Below are positions 57,901 to 64,000 of a stretch of 64,000 nucleotides of DNA, in pieces. The translations under genes and the position numbers were made by a program. Position 1 is the stretch's first letter. Each line of letters starts with the position of its first letter. Source of the DNA: Blastomussa wellsi (taxonomy: Eukaryota > Cnidaria > Anthozoa > Scleractinia > Plerogyridae); contig OX393564.1 of assembly GCA_947652115.1 (NCBI GenBank), positions 21,943,219 to 22,007,218 on the forward strand. The letters run 5' to 3'. Under the pieces are notes generated by a model that made no database searches, was not told where the DNA came from, and saw only the letters and a program-made list of their open reading frames with translations.

Positions 57901-60900
57901 AATCTCAGTGACCTTGGTTTAAACGAAACACAATGAAACCTGCTTGTGAAAGCCAATAAAAACAGTATTACAAAGCAACTAACGCGAAGAGCAAATGTCC
58001 AATAATAGCGAACTCAAAAGAACCAAAACTAACAGCGGGTCTGTCCTGTGGAACAAGATCCCATCGGAAATCAGACACCTACCTAGTTTAAAACTGTTTA
58101 AAACCGCACTAATTGGGAAAGATGATTTTTAGTGCACTGTAAATTAGAGACATTTTTATTACATAGGTTTTTACTGAAGGTTAGTTAATTAGTTTGTTAG
58201 TTAATGTAATGTTATTCTGATGATATATAGTTAATTTGATCTTTGTAATTTTTTACACGACTCCAAGGAAGATCATTTTTATGATAAGATTTCGTGTTTA
58301 AATAAAGATTGATTGATTGATTGAGCACAAAACTGCAACAGCAACTTTTGGTGGCTACGCGGTGGCTAGTCGGTGGCTACCTGGTGGCCACGCGGTGGCT
58401 ATGTGGTGGCTATGCGATGGCTAGGCGGTGGCTAGGCGGTAGCTAGGGGGTGGCTAGGCGGTGGCTTCGCGGTGGCTATGCGGTGGCTAGGCGGTGGCTT
58501 CGCGGTGGCTATGCGGTCTCTACGCAGCTACGTGGCTACGCGGTGGTACGTGGTGGCGGCTACATACGCGGTGTCTATGTAGGTACGTGGCTACTCGGTG
58601 GTTACGTAGCTGCCTAGTGGCTACGCGGTGGCTACGCGAGGGCTACGCGGTAGTTACGCGGGAAATACGCGAGGGCTACGCGGTGGCTACGTAGTGGCTT
58701 TGGTGGCTACGCGGTGGCTACGTCGTGGCTACGCTTTAGCTACGTGCGGGGGTTACTCGGTGGTTACGTGGTGGCTACGCGGTGGCTAAGCGGTGGCTTC
58801 GCGGGCTACCTGACTACGCGACTATGCGGCTACGTGGCTTCGTAGCTGTTTGTTTGGACCAGAACATCAGCTTTACTTCAGTTTCACAATCGAACAGATG
58901 TTTCAGTGCTTTGGGTTGCCATTCCATAGTATCTTAGTATAAATCTACTGGCATTCTATCACGAATGCCGTTCTCTGATTGGCTGCGCTACCCACTATCT
59001 ATTCTGTGATAGATAGTGAGTACCGTAGAAGTGCGGTTGTCAACAAAATGGCGGCTCAGCTTCTTCTCGTTTTAGAAATGTCCGTGAAGAAGATTTAGAC
59101 GGTTTACTGGTCTAGGCTGTTCCAGAAAAGACAAAAGTCGCCACGACTAGTAGATTTATACTAACACAATTACATTATTCTATCTCAATTTCCATCACGC
59201 GATAGAAATCTCGAGCTCATAATCTAATTGTTAACTATACTGCGCACTTAAAATTAATGCATCATAAACCGCTGTCAAGGAGAACGGGTTTCGGATTTCC
59301 CAAAAGAACGCAAAATTAACAAATCAAGGAAATTGAATTTGCTGTTGTTTTCCTCTGTTTCTAGAAGAGTCTTGTTTCACAACCTATGGAAATGTATTTT
59401 ACTCGCACATCTTTTGTCTTGAAAATCAAACTGATTTCCATGTAATGGTTGTGCACCAAGACTCTTCTTGAAACCGAGGTAAAAGGCCACTCGAAAAAAT
59501 GGCCTATTGAGAGGGTTTCGGTAAAGGAAAAACCGGTTTTGGATTTTGTGCTTCTTTGGAAAATCGAAATCCAGAATTCAATGTAACGTACCACGTGTTT
59601 GTACTTGTGATAATCAATGAATAACAGTTCTTTGGTTCCTGCGAACAGACAGTTTATGTTCTCCAGTCCGTCATCATAATGTAAAACAGACTTGGTCCCT
59701 CCACTGCTAAACCACATCGTCTATCATATACAGTGAACATAAAAAGCGATTTTAGCTGTACCAAAATAATAAAGCCGTATTATCTCAAACAGGCACACAT
59801 AACAGCTGATTCGTCTGAGTATTTTAAGGTCTGAGTATGTTAAAGTAATGCCTTGACTGACTGGCTGAATGGATATATGAATGAAGAATGAATGAATGAA
59901 TCCTTTATTTATACACGGTTAAAAATTTCAGTATTAATTATAGAAAAAAGAATTCTCTATATACGGGTTTACATATTTGCCGTGTGGGAAGCCGGTGCAG
60001 AGAACATGTCTAAGGATTTCACAGTGCGCATGTTCCTCTAGCCTGCGGACGGGTTCCCGAACACTCGGACGGTAGGGTCATCTAGGCGCTTCGCGCCGAA
60101 AAATAGCGCCCCTCCGAGAAAGGAGCCTGTTCGCATGCTAATGTTCCTCAGGAAAATCGTTTATAGAGAAGCACCACTGTAACTAACGGTACCTTTTAGG
60201 TAGTCAATCCCTTTTTTCGGCAGAGACACAAGGAGTGAAAAGTGATGCAGTAAAAGGGTTACCCTTATTGTTAGAGTGTAGTGTAAGGGTTTGGACCATG
60301 GGGTGGAGACTCCTCGTATAACATTTTGTCGAGTATCCAAACTCTTCCCTCCCCCAGGCTGTGTTACCAGCGTGTCGTCCAATTCGGTCTGCAATCATAC
60401 TGGTGATTAATCAAATCGGACTCCCGCTACGCGGCCGTCCGATTTTGCTAATCACTTGTATGATTCGAAAGACCGAATTGGAATCCACTCAGTCCTATTA
60501 CCATTACTTAACACACAGTATCCCTGCCCAGCAATTTAAAAAAACACAGACGGATCGGGAGTCTAACACGCTAGCCATTAAGCAACTAGACCTCTAGGTG
60601 TTGAAAAACTAAAATATGATTTTCAGTTAGGTATTCTCCGTTTACTCACTGCGTCACTTAGCATGTCACTTTCCGTAATATCTCGGCACAAGAGTGGTGC
60701 AGGAAGTAAAACATCGCCCCTTTAAAATAAAAAAGAAAAAGATTTAATAACGAGGCGTATTCGTTTTCGATCCTTTATTCATTTCCCTACGAACTAATCG
60801 TCAGACTGAAGGTGGAAGAACTTGTACTATCGCGACTTGCAATGTATGAAATGTACGAAAACAAGAAACACAAAAGCAATGTTAAAGTTTACTCTGGGCT

Positions 60901-62078
60901 AAACCCACGAAAATGTCGACCTCAAAAGTAACGAAAACATTGACGGAAAACATTTAATATGTACCATGGCGGCCTCACACTGGTAGAACTATCCGGTCTT
61001 GCTGATAAAATCGTTATCAAAGAACATTAAAATCGTTTTTTTATAATTTAATGCTGCATATAACTGAGAATTGCCAAGGATGAAACAAGATTAACGTTAT
61101 AAACAATTATCACAAAACTCATCAATTTTTGGAAGATTTACCGGTAAGAAAGCTCGTGGAAAAGGTGAGCATGCGCAGTTTGGCATTTTGCGAGTCAACC
61201 GCTGTTAAAAGAAACCGTTTTGCACATATCGCGTATTTTACAAATTGAGTTTGGGGATATTGCGTATATTGAGTGTATTGCGTTTTGTATCCTTGCGTCG
61301 CGTTGCAACAGGGCTTGTTGTAAAACACGTAGTGTGGGGAAGATTTTTCCATTGGCTGTGAAAACATGCATATTGTTACCACACTGAATGACGTCGTCAT
61401 GTATAAAATTCCCCTCATATCAAAGGAAAACTTGAAACTAATTATTTACCGAAGAAAAAAGAAACACCAAAACGGGTAATGATATTAAACCGAGAGGAAA
61501 GTAGGATGGCTTTGAATGAGAAAAACTGAAAAGAATTAATATAAAATAATTTATATTGTACTTGACGAACTTGAAAAATTTGGGCAAAACTTTGTCATCC
61601 GTGACCGAGCACCTACAACTTACCTCAGGAACTCAGGAACAGGGCTGACCATATAAATATCACTTTCCTTGTAACTTTTCACGAAATCACTAAATGAAAT
61701 GTCTTTGTCTGGTGTCGTTCGCTCCTCTTTCTTTCTCTGTTCCGCTTGAATTATTGCCTCGCTCGACTCGGGACGAGACAAGAAGTATTCATCGCTCCAC
61801 TTTTCAAACGCTGGCGATGCTTTCGCTGCGTTTTGGATCAGGACTGGTTTGCTTGGGACAACGTATGTCTCGAAGAACGTTTTTGGGTCGGGATAGCTTT
61901 GTAAAACTTCGCTGAGAGAGTGTTTCACGTTCTTTGCACCCAGCGGTTCCATATGACCGGGTACAGAAGCACCATCTTTGCTTCTGTGCGGGTCAGTTTC
62001 TTGATTTTGGGTTCTCGCTAGCTGTAGACATAACACCGCTAAAACAACGCAACAGAGAAAACGACAACGAACATTCAT
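51944..62078 (-). CDS. Secretory-pathway JmjC/cupin_8 hydroxylase with EF-hand and REEL tail, ten exons
   Basis: Exons 61624-62078, 60650-60719, 59592-59720, 57476-57525, 56862-56954, 56451-56621, 55731-55803, 54809-54874, 52947-53024 and 51944-52129 join in frame to 1371 nt, 456 residues, all GT-AG. The start at 62078 gives a signal peptide (CRFLCCVVLAVLCLQLARTQ); an ATG 33 bases upstream is in frame but would put charged residues first. The JmjC/cupin_8 part has the iron ligands H189 and D191 in VLHYDDG and H268 in WFHQVRSYGRNIAVN, plus AGDCLYIPHRW. An EF-hand loop, DIDRDKSFSSAD, follows at 375-386 (D instead of the usual E at position 12). An acidic tail ends in REEL, a KDEL-like ER retention signal. 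A Fe(II)/2-oxoglutarate hydroxylase in the ER lumen is inferred, as for JMJD8; a specific substrate cannot be named. HEAT: a further small exon between 53.0 and 54.8 kb cannot be excluded. Confidence 0.88.
53096..53350. repeat. Diverged GGAGTTAAAGTAACCCC repeat element and (GAT)n, JmjC intron 8
   Basis: GGAGT(T/A)AA(A)GTAACCCC and its reverse form (e.g. GGAGTTAAACAACTCC) occur several times between 53101 and 53310, with a G run near 53226-53240. A (GAT)n microsatellite follows at about 53326-53350. MITE-like, non-coding. Confidence 0.6.
54038..54125. repeat. Hairpin with GTACTGGGGAATATTGGCC arms, JmjC intron 8
   Basis: CGTACTGGGGAATGTATATT then GGCC at 54045 pairs with GGGCCAATATTCCCCAGTAC then GG ending at 54119. 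MITE-like. Confidence 0.7.
54363..54497. repeat. Long stem-loop, JmjC intron 8
   Basis: TCTTATTAGACGATTTGTTG then TGTAGTATCGCTGA at 54374-54407 pairs with TCAGCGATACTACACGACAA then AACGACTAATAAGA ending at 54484. About 32 of 34 positions match, and weaker pairing extends outward to both ends of the span. Confidence 0.8.
55203..55425. mobile_element. MITE with CATAGCCAG ends, JmjC intron 7
   Basis: ACATAGCCAGGATTTTTC at the left and CCCCTCTGGCTATG at the right are short inverted ends of a 220-base non-coding segment. Confidence 0.5.
55522..55683. mobile_element. hAT-like MITE family, copy 3 of 3, JmjC intron 7
   Basis: Inverted relative to copies 1-2: starts CAGGGGCGGATCTAGG and contains TTCTGCTTACGTCACCC and CAGTTACGTCATTTTCCTAG. 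The far end has decayed. Confidence 0.65.
55935..55955. repeat. Poly-G tract
   Basis: About 18 G residues followed by GGA/GGG units, in JmjC intron 6. Confidence 0.8.
58000..58325 (+). pseudogene. CR1/L2-like LINE 3' end with (ATTG)n tail, JmjC intron 3
   Basis: A short frame reads VLWNKIPSEIRHLPSLKLFK then TALIGKDDF and a stop, the WN.LP..IR....FK motif that ends CR1/L2 polyproteins. A 3' UTR follows, then AATAAAGATTGATTGATTGA at 58301, the tandem tail typical of these LINEs. Confidence 0.75.
58352..58835. repeat. GGTGGCTACGC minisatellite, JmjC intron 3
   Basis: About 480 bases of an 11-base unit (GGTGGCTACGC and variants such as GGTGGCTAGGC and GGTGGCTTCGC), about 40 imperfect copies. 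It begins just after the LINE tail. The 66-codon frame inside it (58494-58694, +) is only the translation of the repeat. Confidence 0.92.
58936..59160. mobile_element. MITE with TAGTATAAATCTACT ends, JmjC intron 3
   Basis: TTAGTATAAATCTACT at 58935 and AGTAGATTTATACTAA ending at 59162 are near-perfect inverted repeats; an inner hairpin ACTATCTATTCTGTGATAGATAGT sits in the middle. Confidence 0.8.
59878..59950 (-). mobile_element. LINE 3' tail, JmjC intron 2
   Basis: On the minus strand: CCGTGTATAAATAAAGGATT followed by (ATTC)n, the usual end of a CR1/L2-type element. No coding part remains. Confidence 0.5.
60380..60480. repeat. 100-bp hairpin repeat, JmjC intron 2
   Basis: CAATTCGGTCTGCAATCATA, then GTGATTAATCAAATCGGAC, pairs with GTCCGATTTTGCTAATCAC and TATGATTCGAAAGACCGAAT then TG. 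A loop of about 15 bases separates arms of about 42. Confidence 0.8.
61420..61560 (+). repeat. Dispersed repeat, copy 4 of 4
   Basis: Reads AACTTGAAACTAATTATTTA, GAAACACCAAAACGGGTAAT and GGATGGCTTTGAATGAG, a diverged member of the 17309/22890/24415 family. Lies in JmjC intron 1, next to exon 1. Confidence 0.5.
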
Positions 62079-62769
62079 GACTAAGTCAACGCGTCTAAAT
62101 AACCGTATCAAGGATAGAGAATATCCTATAAAACAAGGAAAAATTACACTTTAAAATTTGAATACCAAGTGGCCATTTTGTGACGTGGTCAGTTGCAGTC
62201 ACGAACATTTGTGAAGTCAAGGCAAAATCAAGAACAACATAAGATTCTTCTGAGAGCGATATGTGTAATTGTTAACAGAAGTATATTATCTAATTGATTT
62301 TTAACAAGAGTTATATTTTAAAAATTCTTCCATGTCTTGAGAATCTTTACTTAAAATGAACACCGAAGAATCTATATTGGTGAACAACAGCAATATCCAG
62401 TATTTTGTTCACAACACACTGACAATACACTGAGAACAGAAAATACCTGGCATCGTTTCCAAAAAAAAGTTGGCCAGTTTTTTGCATTGAAAATCATTTT
62501 TTCTAAAAAAATCATAACAAGATTTTTTGAAATCAGTGATTATATATAGATTTGATAAAGCTCGGTAATGATTTGTGGAAATACTCTCGCAAAGTTTGCT
62601 TTTCACATAGCATCAGGCCTGCAGCCAACTTAAAACAGGGAAGTGTTTGATGAGGTGATAATGGAACATAATTATTTTAAGGACATATCTGATCATCTCT
62701 GGTATCTTGACATTTATTCTTCTATAAATAAAGAAATACCCAATACTAAAAGGGTTGATTATAGTTTTT
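62079..62769. other. Upstream region of the JmjC gene
   Basis: The presumed promoter and 5' UTR of the JmjC gene. No open frame, repeat boundary or TATA box could be supported. Confidence 0.35.
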
Positions 62770-62959
62770 TAATTCATTTATTTCTTAATTAGCAGCACAG
62801 ATACATCCACAAAATACAAAGGCAACACAGGAAAAGCATTTCGTTACTTCATAAAAAAACATCATGATGCAAACTATTTTAAAGGTTTCTGACAACAACA
62901 ATCATGTGAAAGATTAATTAATCAACATGACACGAGCGTGGGACAAAGAAAAATCCCGA

Positions 62960-63031
62960 GTCCCCGACAGGAATCGAACCCATGACCTCCCGAACACCGG
63001 GCGGGCGCTCTATCCACTGAGCTACGAGAAC
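62960..63031 (-). tRNA. tRNA-like sequence (GGT at anticodon position), left arm
   Basis: The minus strand folds as a cloverleaf: acceptor GTTCTCG with CGGGGAC (seven pairs, three of them G-U), D arm GCTC-AGTGGATA-GAGC, anticodon arm CCCGC-CCGGTGT-TCGGG (four of five pairs), T arm ATGGG-TTCGATT-CCTGT. The position-34-36 triplet is GGT (Thr). It lacks a fifth anticodon pair and sits in a repeat, so it is more likely tRNA-derived repeat DNA than a working gene. Confidence 0.4.
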
Positions 63032-63165
63032 TCATGGGGAGCTAGGTTACTTTTACTGAGTTCCCATTTCCACAACTCATGATGATAGCGACATTGCTGA
63101 TCCTATGCAGTACGCGGGACGCGTGTCACATAAGAACTCAGTAAAAATGACCTAGCTCTCCAGGA

Positions 63166-63237
63166 GTTCTCGTAGCTCAGTGGATAGAGCGCCCGCCCGG
63201 TGCTCGGGAGGTCATGGGTTCGATTCCTGTCGGGTAC
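63166..63237 (+). tRNA. tRNA-like sequence, right arm, more diverged
   Basis: Same layout as the left-arm copy but CGGGTAC replaces CGGGGAC, which breaks one acceptor pair. A and B box-like blocks (TAGCTCAGTGG, GGTTCGATTCC) are intact, so RNA polymerase III promoter activity is possible. Probably a repeat-borne pseudo-tRNA. Confidence 0.35.
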
Positions 63238-63292
63238 TCAGAATTTTTCTTTGTCCCACGCTCGTGTCATGTTGATTAATTAATCTTTCACA

Positions 63293-63492
63293 TTAAGTTT
63301 ACCGAGCTGAAAATTTGCCATCACTCTCATTTCAACAACAATCACTTTATTTGTACCAAAAAATATGATTTCAAGATTTCTAAAAAGTGGGCTAGATGGT
63401 TCACTAAACAAAGAAAATGCCATAATTCGCAAGACTTTCTTTTGTAGAATATGCAGTGGTTGAAGTGTAGTAGGGTTTGTTTTCCCCCGCAA
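63293..63492 (-). pseudogene. LINE reverse-transcriptase fragment
   Basis: The minus-strand frame reads PTTLQPLHILQKKVLRIMAF then SEPSSPLFRNLEIIFFGTNK. The pattern L.PL..LQKK..R.I.F....SPLF..L.I is the conserved CR1/L2 segment after the RT domain. It is cut at the left by the foldback element. A low-complexity stretch at 62770-62800 may be the LINE 3' end. Confidence 0.7.
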
Positions 63493-64000
63493 TACCTACA
63501 TTAAACACCACGGCAAACGTAAACAACGAAAATGTCACGAAAAAGGAAAAAGGTTTCACCCGCGAAATTGAAACAAAAGTCAAGAGATTGCGAAAAAAGT
63601 TAGAGGAAAAATTGGTATCTAATCATTAGAAAGACATTGTCCAGCCCATTTAAATTGTGATAATCATTATCATATTATGATTTAGGAAGTGCCTTTTTTG
63701 TAGTCGCGATTTCTTTGTGATAACAGGTTTTTGGGCTGTCCTGTTACGTTTTCGGCCTGGGCAAGCACTCTTTGAAAACTCGGGGGAAATTAGCTGTTGC
63801 GGGAAGGTCGGGATCTGTTACAGGAAAGTTATCTTCAGAGACATCAACAACAGACAGAGCTTGGGTCCAACAGTATGTTTACTCGAAGAACATCATTCTC
63901 GTCCCCATAGCCCTTTTCGTTTCTCTTAACCGGCGGGGCATTGGCACGAGAAACGAAGGGCTCTGGAGACATACGATTTCAAGTCCGAGATGGCAGGACT
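63493..64000. other. Unassigned right end of the window
   Basis: Only short frames are present (longest 70 codons, 63717-63929, +) without family resemblance. Nothing can be supported here. Confidence 0.4.

Larger units (their letters stand above)
62905..63292. mobile_element. Foldback element with a tRNA-like sequence in each arm
   Basis: Arms of about 165 bases are reverse complements: GTGAAAGATTAATTAATCAA on the left is mirrored by TTGATTAATTAATCTTTCAC on the right, and blocks such as ACACGAGCGTGGGACAAAGA continue the match. A loop of about 55 bases separates them. Each arm holds a 72-base tRNA-like sequence. The element divides LINE-like sequence on either side, so it appears to have inserted into a LINE relic. 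Confidence 0.8.

Noticed and set aside
58494..58694. 66-codon frame rich in Trp and Arg
   Set aside because: It is the translation of the GGTGGCTACGC minisatellite.
63535..63606. Short basic frame starting ATGTCACGAAAAAGG
   Set aside because: Only about 23 codons with no downstream exon or similarity.

Overview
The window looks like nuclear genomic DNA of an anthozoan cnidarian, probably a stony coral. This is inferred from animal-type split genes with GT-AG introns, AT-rich intergenic DNA, dense miniature inverted-repeat elements, a tRNA-derived SINE, Penelope-like and CR1/L2-like retroelement relics, and a large intronless NACHT-WD40 gene of the kind expanded in corals. Species cannot be fixed from the sequence alone.

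Layout. 1-215 (-): first exon of a gene that leaves the window, with a KH-like N-terminus. 216-11838: a gene desert with inverted repeats. 11839-15837 (+): a single-exon 1332-residue HEPN-NACHT-WD40 STAND protein, followed by a small relic resembling its own WD40 part. 17810-38695 (-): a complete adenylate kinase 9 (AK9) gene, 29 coding exons that join in frame to 1859 residues, with introns full of MITEs and SINEs. 39.0-41.7 kb: relics of a CR1/L2-like LINE (-) and a Penelope-like reverse transcriptase (+). 41845-44610 (+): a small secreted cysteine-rich precursor gene with two possible last exons. 45495-47239 (+): a five-exon CXorf65/C22orf15-like gene. 47674-50524 (-): SAP18, four exons, convergent with the previous gene and with overlapping predicted 3' ends. 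51944-62078 (-): a ten-exon JmjC/cupin_8 hydroxylase with signal peptide, an EF-hand and a C-terminal REEL. 62.1-64.0 kb: a LINE relic split by a 388-bp foldback element with two tRNA-like arms.

The genes do not form one pathway. SAP18 (RNA processing/transcription), AK9 (nucleotide phosphotransfer), the JmjC protein (ER-lumenal oxygenase, inferred) and the CXorf65-like gene are ordinary conserved animal genes. The NACHT gene and the cysteine-rich secreted gene are the accessory, probably immune or secretory, part. The HEPN N-terminus of the NACHT protein carries an R-N-x3-H ribonuclease-type motif, which makes it the most interesting protein here. All splice sites were read by eye and checked only by GT/AG dinucleotides and frame continuity; no transcript or database search was available.
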